Part shown: positions 7,106 to 13,936 of the stretch, piece by piece
Layout of the letters: the number at the start of each line of letters is the position of its first letter
How positions within the stretch are numbered: position 1 is the first letter of the stretch
Source: Caryophanales bacterium UBA4100
GTDB taxonomy: Bacteria > Bacillota > Bacilli > Paenibacillales > UBA4045
DNA length: 13,936 bases
Direction of reading: 5' to 3'
NCBI GenBank assembly: GCA_002383285.1
Contig: DFXU01000096.1
Coordinates: 1-13,936, forward strand
Program-made: the position numbers and the translations under genes
The notes under the pieces: model-generated
The model's input: only the letters and a program-made list of their open reading frames with translations
What the model was told of the DNA's origin: nothing
Database searches by the model: none

Positions 7106-7795
7106 TTATGGCTTCGTAGGTTGAATCGTCTTAATCATGGCTGGGAAGCTAGGACCTGCACCCTCTGAAGCTTCGCTATTCGGCATATTAACGATGACCT
7201 TGAAGTAATTACCGTCAATCTCACGCAGAATAATGTATTTGCTCAATGTGGAATCCGACGAATGCAAGTAGAAAACTGAATCGCGTAGAGCAGATTCCCC
7301 AATCTGTTCACCCGTCATCTCAACAACATCACCTAACATAGTTAGCTCATCTTCTGCATTCTTACGAACGTCAACTAGATCCGGCTCAGTTCCAAGCGTC
7401 AGAATACGCATGTAGTAATCCTCGAACTTATCCATGTACACTTGATCCGCGTTCGGCTCTTCTGGTGTGAATTTAAACTGCGGGAGTGTATACAGGTAAT
7501 ATCCATTATCGCTAATAGCAAGCGTTCCTGTTCGTTTCTCAACATTCCCTTCAACCTCAAGCTCGATCTCGATCGTTGCTGCCAGCTTTTCATTCGCATC
7601 TGGCACTTGTACCACAGGATCCTTCTCCACAGGAGGGTCGTCCTTCGTGTTATCCGGCGCAGGGACCTCCTCTGCTATATTCCCAGGTGTTACTGTGTTC
7701 GCATTCGTATTCTGATTATCTGTGCTCGTTCCTCCGCAGGCAACAAGCGAAACCGCTATTACGAAGATAAGAAAAAAACTACTGATTATTCTCAT
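7106..7795 (-). CDS. Secreted lipoprotein of unknown function
   Basis: I do not recognise a named family. The 229-residue product has a lipoprotein signal peptide: a short basic start, a hydrophobic stretch about 4-17, and the lipobox LVAC with Cys20 as the expected lipidated residue. A low-complexity linker rich in Asn, Thr, Pro and acidic residues (about 22-72) follows, as is common in Gram-positive surface lipoproteins. The rest (about 73-225) is a soluble, probably beta-rich domain that starts with alternating charged and aliphatic residues (ATIEIELEVEGNVEKR). It has no cysteines and no obvious catalytic motif. The ATG at 7793-7795 is chosen because GAGGTG lies 6 bases before it; the longer GTG start overlaps that site. 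It lies 64 bases after the membrane-protein gene and may share its transcript, which would end at the hairpin at 7016-7063. Likely anchored on the outer face of the membrane; role unknown. Confidence 0.82.
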   Translation of the reverse strand: MRIISSFFLIFVIAVSLVACGGTSTDNQNTNANTVTPGNIAEEVPAPDNTKDDPPVEKDPVVQVPDANEKLAATIEIELEVEGNVEKRTGTLAISDNGYYLYTLPQFKFTPEEPNADQVYMDKFEDYYMRILTLGTEPDLVDVRKNAEDELTMLGDVVEMTGEQIGESALRDSVFYLHSSDSTLSKYIILREIDGNYFKVIVNMPNSEASEGAGPSFPAMIKTIQPTKP

Positions 7796-7859
7796 GTTGA
7801 TCACCTCAGCTACTTAGACGATATCCCACTTACAATTGTTGCACGGCTAAAATTTCGAA

Positions 7860-8285
7860 CTAGCCATACATAGGATACATCATAAAATAAATGACGATCA
7901 GCATCGAAATACTTACAATGATACTGAAAAGTCGAATCGAGCTTAATTGCGCTTCACCACTGCCACCAGCTTTAATATCTTTAATTGTGGTCTTCATGGC
8001 CTTATTCATAATACCAGAGATGGCGGCTGCGACTAAGAAGAATCCAATCGATGATATCATCCATGCAACGGTATAATCATTCATGGACATCATATAGCCA
8101 CCCGTTAGGAGCTGTATGACTAATAAATACTGTGCAATCCGACTAGTCCCGAACAAGCCCGTGAGATAGCTCTCTAAAGCTTGCCCTGTTAATTTGGTAA
8201 TATTCCTCATGAGTAGAGGTAATATCAAATAATATCCTAAACCGATTGCTCCAAGAACGTGTAAAAATACGAAAAAATTATACAT
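7860..8285 (-). CDS. Small four-helix integral membrane protein
   Basis: The 141-residue protein has four predicted membrane helices at about 5-25, 50-68, 73-93 and 116-136, with a short Gly-rich, basic cytoplasmic loop (KDIKAGGSGEAQ) before the last. The first helix begins FFVFLHVLGAIGLG with a single His9; such an HVLGA opening recalls DUF2269- or CopD-like membrane proteins, but the likeness is too slight for a firm assignment. An AGGAGG ribosome binding site lies 6 bases before the ATG. A candidate promoter sits partly inside the mdh terminator upstream. The lipoprotein gene follows after 64 bases on the same strand, so the two may form one operon. Function unknown. Confidence 0.8.
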   Translation of the reverse strand: MYNFFVFLHVLGAIGLGYYLILPLLMRNITKLTGQALESYLTGLFGTSRIAQYLLVIQLLTGGYMMSMNDYTVAWMISSIGFFLVAAAISGIMNKAMKTTIKDIKAGGSGEAQLSSIRLFSIIVSISMLIVIYFMMYPMYG

Positions 8286-8325
8286 ATGCCGCCTCCTGAA
8301 AATTCTTTTATTCTATCTTTCCAAT

Positions 8326-8354
8326 AGTATACATAAAATACAGCACTCCCTCAA
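8326..8354 (-). promoter_or_regulatory. Candidate SigA promoter overlapping the mdh terminator
   Basis: On the minus strand TTGAGG (8349-8354) and TATACT (8326-8331) are 17 bases apart. The -35 is part of the loop of the mdh terminator and the spacer covers one arm of its stem. Transcription would start near 8319, about 34 bases before the membrane-protein ATG. The -35 matches only four of six, so the call is moderate. Confidence 0.42.
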
Positions 8355-8368
8355 TCGGAAGTGCTGTA
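8339..8368 (-). terminator. Intrinsic terminator of the citZ-icd-mdh operon
   Basis: TACAGCACT (8339-8347) and AGTGCTGTA (8360-8368) form a perfect 9-base-pair stem with a 12-base loop. On the minus strand the stem is followed by TTTTATGTAT, a fair U tract. It lies about 30 bases after the mdh stop codon and closes the TCA operon. Confidence 0.85.
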
Positions 8369-8397
8369 ATCGAGCTATTATACACAAGGTACAATGA

Positions 8398-9339
8398 TTA
8401 ACCTGCAACGATCTTGATAACATTACGAACAGAGTCTGCTGATTTCTCAAGAGCTGCTTTCTCAGAAGCGGTTAGCTCAAGCTCGAATATCTTCTCGATA
8501 CCATCGCCACCAATCGTAGTCAGTACACCCATAAACAGATTATCATAGCCATATTCGCCTTCTAGCAATGCAATTGTAGGTAGAATACGTTTCTTATCCT
8601 TAAGAATCGCTTCACTCATCTGAACGAGTGATGCAGCAGGAGCATAATAAGCACTGCCGTTTCCAAGCAGATTAACAATTTCCCCGCCGCCTGTGCGAGT
8701 ACGTTGAACAATTGCTTCGATACGTTCTTGAGAGATTAGGGTCTCGATTGGAATTCCACCAACGCTAGAATAGCGAACAAGTGGTACCATATCGTCACCA
8801 TGACCACCCATAACAACGCCTCGAACATCCTCTACAGATACATTAAGCTCTTGTGCGATGAATGTGTTGTAGCGTGCAGTATCCAATACACCGGATTGAC
8901 CAATGACACGATTCTTAGGAAACCCTAGTGTGTTGTATGCGACATAAGTCATAGCATCAACAGGATTACTAAGAATGATTACATAAGAATTCGGACAGTA
9001 TTTCTTGACATTCTCACAAACCGCTCTGACAATTCCTGCATTCGTGTTAACAAGATCATCGCGGCTCATACCAGGCTTACGAGCGATACCTGCTGTGATG
9101 ATAACGATATCGGAATCAGCAGCATCCTCGTAACTAGCAGTTCCAGTGATCTGAGCATCGAAGCCTTGTACTGGACTTGCTTCAAGCATATCCAACGCTT
9201 TACCCTTAGTTGGATTCTCCATCTGGGGGATATCAAGCAGTACTACATCTCCAAGCTCCTTCTGAGCTAGCATTAGTGCTGTTGTTGCGCCAGTGAAGCC
9301 ACCGCCAACAACGGTGATTTTCTTTCTTCTGATACTCAT
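8398..9339 (-). CDS. mdh: Malate dehydrogenase (NAD-dependent)
   Basis: The 313-residue protein oxidises malate to oxaloacetate in the TCA cycle and belongs to the lactate-dehydrogenase-like MDH group found in Bacillus. The NAD fold begins VVGGGFTGA (residues 10-18), with Asp36 in VVLLDIP, which favours NAD over NADP. Substrate and catalytic residues are visible: Arg87 and Arg93 in RKPGMSRDD, Asn125 in LSNPVDAM, Asp153 and Arg156 in SGVLDTARY, and the active-site His180 in GGHGDDMVP. Arg87 in the mobile loop, with Met91 beside it, fits malate and not lactate. AAGGAG stands 7 bases before the ATG. It is the last gene of the citZ-icd-mdh operon, 35 bases after icd, followed by a strong terminator. 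Length is typical. Confidence 0.97.
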   Translation of the reverse strand: MSIRRKKITVVGGGFTGATTALMLAQKELGDVVLLDIPQMENPTKGKALDMLEASPVQGFDAQITGTASYEDAADSDIVIITAGIARKPGMSRDDLVNTNAGIVRAVCENVKKYCPNSYVIILSNPVDAMTYVAYNTLGFPKNRVIGQSGVLDTARYNTFIAQELNVSVEDVRGVVMGGHGDDMVPLVRYSSVGGIPIETLISQERIEAIVQRTRTGGGEIVNLLGNGSAYYAPAASLVQMSEAILKDKKRILPTIALLEGEYGYDNLFMGVLTTIGGDGIEKIFELELTASEKAALEKSADSVRNVIKIVAG

Positions 9340-9374
9340 GGATGTACTCCTTTCAATATATCAGTTTTCGTAGC

Positions 9375-10670
9375 TTACATATGCTTGATGATCTCGTTAG
9401 CGAATGCAGAGCACTTGAGCTCCGTAGCACCGTCCATTAGACGTGCAAAGTCATAAGTTACCGTCTTGCTCTTGATGGATGCTTCCATCCCCTTGTAGAT
9501 TAGATCAGCAGCCTCCTGCCAGCCCATGTGCTCTAGCATCATAACACCAGATAGAATAACCGAGCCTGGGTTAACTACATCTAGACCAGCATATTTCGGT
9601 GCAGTGCCGTGTGTAGCTTCGAAGATGGCATGTCCTGTTAAGTAATTGATATTAGCACCAGGAGCGATACCAATTCCACCAATTTGGGCAGCTAGAGCGT
9701 CGGATAGATAGTCACCGTTCAAGTTCAATGTAGCAATGACATCAAAATCCGTTGGACGTGTTAATACCTGTTGAAGCGCGATATCCGCGATAGCATCTTT
9801 AACGATTATTTTGCCAGCTGCTTCTGCGGCCTTCTGAGCTTGATTCGCAGCATCTGCACCTTGTTCTTCCTTAATTCGGTCGTATTGATCCCAAGTGAAG
9901 GTGTAATCCGCAAATTCTCGCTCGGCTAGCTCATAGCCCCAGTTCTTAAATGCACCTTCTGTATATTTCATGATATTGCCTTTGTGTACCAAGGTTACGC
10001 TTTTGCGTTTGTGGAGAATAGCATATTCAATTGCCGCACGAATTAATCGCTCGGAGCCATCTCTAGATACCGGCTTAATACCTATTCCTGAAGTAAGCGG
10101 GAAGCGAATATTCTTAACGCCCATCTCATCCTGAAGGAAAGCAATCAGCTTCTTCGCATCTGCGGATTCAGCTTGATATTCAATACCTGCATAGATGTCT
10201 TCAGTGTTCTCACGGAATATAACCATCTCAACCTGTTCTGGTCGTTTAACTGGAGAAGGTACACCTGTAAAGTAACGTACTGGACGTAAACAAACATAAA
10301 GATCTAACTCTTGGCGCAATGCAACATTCAATGACCGAATGCCTCCACCGATTGGTGTAGTAAGAGGACCTTTGATTGCTACCATATATTCACGAATCGC
10401 AACAAGCGTATCGTTTGGTAGCCAGCTATTAAATTTATCAAAGGCTTTCTGACCTGCATATACTTCGTACCAAGCAATACTCTTACTTCCGTTATATGCC
10501 TTTTCTACTGCTGCATCTAATACTCGCTTGGATGCGGCCCAGATATCAGGTCCTGTTCCATCACCCTCAATGAAAGGAATAATCGGGTTATTCGGAACGT
10601 TAAGCTTACCGTTCGTAATCGTAATCTTCTCACCTGCTGTTGGTGCTGTTAAATGTTCGAATTGTGACAT
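9375..10670 (-). CDS. icd: Isocitrate dehydrogenase (NADP-dependent)
   Basis: The 431-residue protein is a homodimeric bacterial isocitrate dehydrogenase that converts isocitrate to 2-oxoglutarate with release of CO2. Visible residues include IEGDGTGPDIW (34-44), the substrate and potential phosphorylation Ser113 in GGGIRSLN, Tyr160 in ENTEDIYAG, Lys230 in LVHKGN, and the metal-binding Asp320 and Asp324 in NLNGDYLSDAL. NADP preference is read from Lys359-Tyr360 in HGTAPKYAG, as in the E. coli enzyme. It is slightly longer than B. subtilis Icd, with an Ala/Gln-rich stretch about 270-286. AGGAGG lies about 11 bases before the ATG. It sits 34 bases after citZ and 35 before mdh, in one transcript. 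I see no icd kinase/phosphatase gene in the window. Confidence 0.97.
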   Translation of the reverse strand: MSQFEHLTAPTAGEKITITNGKLNVPNNPIIPFIEGDGTGPDIWAASKRVLDAAVEKAYNGSKSIAWYEVYAGQKAFDKFNSWLPNDTLVAIREYMVAIKGPLTTPIGGGIRSLNVALRQELDLYVCLRPVRYFTGVPSPVKRPEQVEMVIFRENTEDIYAGIEYQAESADAKKLIAFLQDEMGVKNIRFPLTSGIGIKPVSRDGSERLIRAAIEYAILHKRKSVTLVHKGNIMKYTEGAFKNWGYELAEREFADYTFTWDQYDRIKEEQGADAANQAQKAAEAAGKIIVKDAIADIALQQVLTRPTDFDVIATLNLNGDYLSDALAAQIGGIGIAPGANINYLTGHAIFEATHGTAPKYAGLDVVNPGSVILSGVMMLEHMGWQEAADLIYKGMEASIKSKTVTYDFARLMDGATELKCSAFANEIIKHM

Positions 10671-10704
10671 TGTTAAATGTACCTCCTGATTTTAATTGAT
10701 AATT

Positions 10705-11823
10705 CTATGATCTTTTTTCTATTGCTACATAATGCTGGTTAGTAGGTCCTACATATTCCGCACGCGGACGGATCAATCGATTGTCTGTGAATTGTTCTAG
10801 AATGTGTGCAGTCCAACCGGACAGACGGCTAATTGCAAATATCGGGGTGAATAGATCTCTCGGAATTTCAAGGGATGTATAAACGGATGCTGAGTAGAAA
10901 TCCACATTCGGCTTTAAGCCTTTAGACCCTGTAACGATCTCTTCGATCTGAATAGACATGTTGTACCATTTCATATTGCCTGTAATCTTACCTAATTCTT
11001 TGGACATTCTTTGTAGATGCTTAGCACGCGGGTCACCATTCTTGTATACGCGGTGTCCAAAGCCCATGATTTTCTTCTTATTATCCAATTGATTCTTAAT
11101 GTAGCTGTCAACATTATCCTCAGATCCAATATCCTCTAGCATAGCCATAACAGCCTCATTCGCACCGCCATGAAGAGGCCCCTTAAGTGCACCAATTGCT
11201 GATGTTACACCAGAGTAAATATCAGATAGAGTAGCCACAGTTACACGAGCAGCGAAAGTAGATGCATTCAATTCATGATCCGCATGAAGCACCAATGCTT
11301 TGTCTAATGCTTCAATAGCAATAGCTTCCGGTTCTTTGCCAGTTAACATGTATAGGAAATTATGGGCAACAGAAACGTTCTTCTTGGGTGCTACCGGTTC
11401 CTTACCTTCACGAATGCGAGCGAAGGCTGCAATAATTGTTGGCAATTGAGCTTGTAAACGAATAGCTTTGCGGATGTTAGCTTCTTCATTCATATCATTT
11501 GCCTCTGAATCAGCTAGCGCTAAACCAGATACAGCTGTACGAAGAGCAGCCATTGAATTTGCATCCTTCGGGGTCAATCGAAGTAGCTCGAGAACGAATT
11601 CAGGAATAGGCGCATAGTCGGACAGCTGTTGATGTAGATTAGCTAATTCTGTAGCATTGGGAAGTTTCCCGTACCATAATAAGTATGCCACTTCCTCATA
11701 AGAAGCATTATCTGCCAAATTATCGATATCATACCCACGATAGGTGAGTACACCGTCAATAATTGAGCTGATGGAAGAAGTTGCCGCGACAATTCCTTCA
11801 AGGCCTTTAGTAACTGACATCAT
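10705..11823 (-). CDS. citZ: Citrate synthase
   Basis: This 372-residue protein is a short Gram-positive type citrate synthase, which joins acetyl-CoA and oxaloacetate. The catalytic triad is visible as His218 in GPLHGGANE, His257 in GFGHRVYKNGDPRAK and Asp308 in VDFYSASVY; His183 in LHADHELNAST and the terminal RPRAEYVGP are further family marks. A 2-methylcitrate synthase shares these motifs, but position at the head of icd-mdh argues for the TCA enzyme. The ATG at 11821-11823 has AAGGAG about 6 bases before it; an adjacent second ATG could also serve. A promoter and a CcpC-like dyad lie about 120 bases upstream, in the region shared with divergent ppx. Confidence 0.96.
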   Translation of the reverse strand: MMSVTKGLEGIVAATSSISSIIDGVLTYRGYDIDNLADNASYEEVAYLLWYGKLPNATELANLHQQLSDYAPIPEFVLELLRLTPKDANSMAALRTAVSGLALADSEANDMNEEANIRKAIRLQAQLPTIIAAFARIREGKEPVAPKKNVSVAHNFLYMLTGKEPEAIAIEALDKALVLHADHELNASTFAARVTVATLSDIYSGVTSAIGALKGPLHGGANEAVMAMLEDIGSEDNVDSYIKNQLDNKKKIMGFGHRVYKNGDPRAKHLQRMSKELGKITGNMKWYNMSIQIEEIVTGSKGLKPNVDFYSASVYTSLEIPRDLFTPIFAISRLSGWTAHILEQFTDNRLIRPRAEYVGPTNQHYVAIEKRS

Positions 11824-11938
11824 TATTCTCTCCTTTTGTAATCATAATTCAACTATAACAATGAAACTTATGACAACATTATACTTTTCCTAAATTCAAT
11901 CATATAGGATTTTGTCTGATAAGTGAACAAAACCCAAC

Positions 11939-11953
11939 ATAAAACTTCATTAT
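11939..11953. promoter_or_regulatory. Candidate CcpC-like operator at the citZ start
   Basis: The 15-base element ATAA-N7-TTAT (ATAA at 11939-11942, TTAT at 11950-11953) matches the dyad described for CcpC, the LysR-type citrate-responsive repressor of citZ and citB in Bacillus. It overlaps the -10 and the probable transcription start, a place where binding would block the operon. In AT-rich DNA such a short motif can arise by chance, and no ccpC gene is in the window. Confidence 0.3.
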
Positions 11954-11978
11954 CAGTACCATAGACTTTAGTTTTCAA
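11949..11978 (-). promoter_or_regulatory. SigA promoter for citZ-icd-mdh
   Basis: On the minus strand TTGAAA (11973-11978) and GATAAT (11949-11954) each match five of six consensus bases, with an 18-base spacer. The start point would be near 11942, giving a citZ leader of about 118 bases. A TATAAT nearer the gene (rev. of 11878-11883 region) has no matching -35, so this pair is preferred. Confidence 0.55.
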
Positions 11979-12044
11979 CAATGATAAACATCATACATAC
12001 CATTCATCATACAATAAAAATTTCGTATGCAAGTGATGCTAATC

Positions 12045-12074
12045 TTGATTTTATATGTTTAGTAAAGGTAGTAT
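12045..12074 (+). promoter_or_regulatory. Candidate SigA promoter for ppx
   Basis: TTGATT (12045-12050) and TAGTAT (12069-12074) are 18 bases apart, each matching four of six consensus positions. Transcription would begin near 12081, with a leader of about 73 bases. A TACTAT at 12125-12130 closer to the gene has no usable -35. This is the better of two weak candidates. Confidence 0.33.
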
Positions 12075-12153
12075 CAGAAGGAAGCACATAGGATTAAATT
12101 AACTAATGAACCAAAACCAATTCATACTATAAAGAATGTAGCAGGAGGATCCG

Positions 12154-13674
12154 ATGAGCAAAACAATCCGAACTGGTATCATTGATATTGGCTCAAACTC
12201 AATTAGACTAGTTATATTCGAGAGTAATTCTCAAGGCTCCTATCGTGTAATCGACGAAGTTAAGGAATCAGCCAGATTAAGCGAGCGTGTGAATGAAGAA
12301 GGAGAGTTCTCTGAGGATGTTATTGCATTAGTATCTACTACGTTGCTTCACTTCCGAATGTTATGTGAAGCCGCTGGCACTCAGAAAATTCGTGCTATTG
12401 CTACAGCGGCGATTCGTAATGCTAAGCGCTCACAACATATTATCGATGTACTCCAGTCCAGCACGGGATTAACTATAGAAATTCTGAGTGGTGAGCAAGA
12501 GGCGTACTTTGGTTTTCTTGGGATGATTAACACACTTGACTTACAGGATGGCTATCTGATTGACATTGGCGGTGGAAGTACAGAGCTAAGCTTATTCTTG
12601 AATAGAACAATTGTGCATTCATTCTCATTCCCATTCGGGTCCGTTCTGCTCACCAAGAAATATGGACGAGATGGTGTGATTTCAGAAGAGAAACAAAGAG
12701 ACATACAACGAATGATCGAACATGCAGTATCGCGGTTTGACTGGATTGGTAAACATCCTGGTCTACCTCTCGTTGGACTTGGAGGAACAGTGCGCAGTCT
12801 ATGTAATATTGATCAGAAGAGTAAGCATTATTCGCTATCACTAACACACAATTATACAATGAAAGCAGCAGCTATTGATCAAATTCTGCATAAACTTCAA
12901 TCCTTGCCGCTCGATGAACGCAAGATGATTGATGGACTTGCGAAGCATCGAGTCGATATCATTGTCCCTGGTGCAATTATATTACAAACTCTGTTTCTAC
13001 GCTGTCGTGCTTCTTACTATGTCATTAGCGGATCGGGGATTCGTGATGGTCTGTATCACACTGAATTAGCCAGAACACAGCACTCTGCTGCAGATGTATT
13101 GCATAATAGTGTATTGAATCTTCTTCATCAGCATCCCATCGTTCCTGTCCCACATATCAATCAAGTGAATCGATTTGCATTGCAATTATTCGATGTTCTA
13201 TGTCTGCAGCTGGAGCAATCCGCTCGTTCAAGACTACTCATTCATGCTGCGTCGATGTTATATCGAATAGGCATCTCCATCATGTTCTATGATTTTCATA
13301 AGCATACCTTCTATCTTATAGCCCATTCACCTCTCTATGGTTTAACCCATAGAGAAATAATTCTGTGCGCGACGATCGCTTCATATAAGAATAAGAAGAA
13401 GGCACGAGCTATCCTCAACCTCTATTCGGATATCATAACTAAGGAAGATCTTCTAATCGTAAGCAAGCTCGGTACTCTTCTACAGCTCGCAATAGCATTG
13501 GATCGAAGTGAAACCCAGCCTATACAGTCGATCGATGCTAGCATTGATCACAAGGAGCTTCGGCTTACCGCCGAAGCCCACAGCAGCGCTATGATTGAAG
13601 CTCGACAGGTACAACAGATTACAGAGGATTTCCAGAAGGAATGGAAGCTTCAACCAAAGCTAATACTTCCATGA
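12154..13674 (+). CDS. ppx: Ppx/GppA-family exopolyphosphatase
   Basis: The 506-residue protein has the actin-like Ppx/GppA fold: GIIDIGSNSIRLVIFE (8-23), AIATAAIRNA (81-90), the catalytic glutamate region SGEQEAYFG (Glu116), YLIDIGGGSTELS (134-146), FPFGSVLLTKKYG (159-171) and LVGLGGTVRSL (206-216). The family releases terminal phosphate from polyphosphate or removes it from pppGpp; the tail-to-tail ppk gene favours polyphosphate. The C-terminal helical domain (about 315-500) is recognisable by FHKHTFYLIAHSPLYGLTHRE, but the usual LHDIG-like motif reads LYRIG (369-373), so the HD pair is absent. AGGAGG lies 5 bases before the ATG. The last 15 bases overlap the end of ppk on the other strand. 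Choice between Ppx and GppA activity cannot be settled by sequence alone. Confidence 0.93.
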   Translation: MSKTIRTGIIDIGSNSIRLVIFESNSQGSYRVIDEVKESARLSERVNEEGEFSEDVIALVSTTLLHFRMLCEAAGTQKIRAIATAAIRNAKRSQHIIDVLQSSTGLTIEILSGEQEAYFGFLGMINTLDLQDGYLIDIGGGSTELSLFLNRTIVHSFSFPFGSVLLTKKYGRDGVISEEKQRDIQRMIEHAVSRFDWIGKHPGLPLVGLGGTVRSLCNIDQKSKHYSLSLTHNYTMKAAAIDQILHKLQSLPLDERKMIDGLAKHRVDIIVPGAIILQTLFLRCRASYYVISGSGIRDGLYHTELARTQHSAADVLHNSVLNLLHQHPIVPVPHINQVNRFALQLFDVLCLQLEQSARSRLLIHAASMLYRIGISIMFYDFHKHTFYLIAHSPLYGLTHREIILCATIASYKNKKKARAILNLYSDIITKEDLLIVSKLGTLLQLAIALDRSETQPIQSIDASIDHKELRLTAEAHSSAMIEARQVQQITEDFQKEWKLQPKLILP

Positions 13675-13936
13675 ATCAATATCGTTAAAGGCGAATTGAG
13701 AGCGATGAGGTTCCTCATTACCTAATGCCTTGCGCTCATACACACCCTTTTCCGTCAGTCTCCGCGCTTTCATATTATCTCTCAAGCTGCTCTCTAGAAT
13801 ACGGATAACATACCCCTTAAGCTTGGGGTTGAGCACTGGGCACATAAGCTCGATTCTACGAGTAAGATTTCGTGACATCCAATCCGCACTCGAGAGCCAC
13901 ACATCCGTCTCCCCTCCATTCTCAAAGTAGAATATA
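13660..13936 (-). CDS. ppk: Polyphosphate kinase 1, C-terminal part (cut by window edge)
   Basis: Only the last 91 residues or so are present; the open frame runs off the right edge. They contain FENGG followed by SSADWMSRNLTRRIE, the signature of the C-terminal phospholipase-D-like domain of PPK1, then the PVLNPKLKGYVI and SLRDNMKARRL stretch near the usual end of the family. PPK1 makes polyphosphate from ATP, reversibly. The catalytic histidines lie further upstream, outside the window. The stop codon TAG (13660-13662) lies inside the end of the convergent ppx gene, so the two genes overlap by 15 bases tail to tail with no room for a terminator between them. The synthesising and degrading enzymes are thus adjacent but on opposite strands. 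Confidence 0.95.
   Translation of the reverse strand, partial: IFYFENGGETDVWLSSADWMSRNLTRRIELMCPVLNPKLKGYVIRILESSLRDNMKARRLTEKGVYERKALGNEEPHRSQFAFNDIDSWKY

Larger units (their letters stand above)
11824..12153. other. Divergent intergenic region between citZ and ppx
   Basis: This 330-base AT-rich stretch has no credible coding sequence. It holds the citZ promoter and a CcpC-like dyad on the left half, a weaker candidate ppx promoter on the right half, and the AAGGAG and AGGAGG ribosome binding sites at either end. A 5-base inverted repeat ATGAT/ATCAT (11981-11994) lies just upstream of the citZ -35, and the 9-base CATCATACA occurs twice (11989-11997 and 12005-12013). I find no riboswitch-like fold or intrinsic terminator here, and no Pho-box array. 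Confidence 0.7.

Noticed and set aside
7845..7865. Hairpin GGCTA/TAGCC over the stop codon of the membrane-protein gene
   Set aside because: Five base pairs with an 11-base loop and no U tract; likely chance.
7442..7873. Open plus-strand frame of 143 codons across the lipoprotein gene
   Set aside because: Cys- and Arg-rich composition typical of a shadow frame; the opposite strand has a clear signal peptide and ribosome binding site.
11989..12013. Two copies of CATCATACA as an iteron or PhoP-type repeat
   Set aside because: Only two copies, 16 bases apart, in an AT-rich region; does not match the TTNACA repeat or an 11-base period.
12125..12130. TACTAT close to ppx as the main -10 element
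   Set aside because: No acceptable -35 hexamer lies 16 to 18 bases upstream.

Overview
The window looks like ordinary chromosome of a low-to-moderate GC, endospore-former-type Firmicute, most plausibly a Paenibacillaceae relative. I infer this from the citZ-icd-mdh gene order next to a PhoPR two-component system (a Bacillales arrangement), strong AGGAGG-type ribosome binding sites, SigA-like promoters, a lipobox lipoprotein and PhoP boxes of the Bacillus type. The exact genus cannot be fixed from sequence inspection. I see no transposase, phage gene, CRISPR array, tRNA or rRNA.

Layout from right to left. The right edge holds the C-terminal end of polyphosphate kinase (ppk, minus strand), overlapping tail to tail with a plus-strand ppx/gppA-family gene. 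A 330-base non-coding stretch (11824-12153) separates ppx from the divergent minus-strand TCA operon citZ-icd-mdh (11823-8398). That operon is closed by a clear intrinsic terminator at 8339-8368. Next come a small four-helix membrane protein and a lipoprotein, neither assigned a function, with a long hairpin terminator at 7016-7063. Then comes a protein built from two tandem YfbR-like HD domains. A class I (4Fe-4S) fumarase follows with its own promoter, and its stop codon overlaps the start of a bile acid:sodium symporter family (SBF) transporter by one base. The left end carries phoR, then phoP, then a YhcH/YjgK/YiaL-family gene, all on the minus strand.

Functionally the window joins two themes. 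One is central carbon metabolism: citrate synthase, isocitrate dehydrogenase, malate dehydrogenase and fumarase. The other is phosphate economy: PhoR sensor kinase, PhoP response regulator, polyphosphate kinase and a Ppx/GppA phosphatase. The most informative regulatory signal is a PhoP box in the 123-base gap between phoR and phoP. It has three near-consensus TTNACA hexamers in exact 11-base register, plus a degenerate fourth, placed about -22 to -60 from a good -10 element. This predicts PhoP autoregulation independent of phoR. The order phoR then phoP is the reverse of the usual phoP-phoR.

Most of the window is well-known housekeeping sequence, and I found no convincing wholly new system. 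The points most worth a second look are the inverted phoR/phoP arrangement with its Pho box, the tandem HD protein whose first copy has lost its HD pair, the Ppx whose C-terminal HD motif is lost, and the promoter nested inside the mdh terminator.
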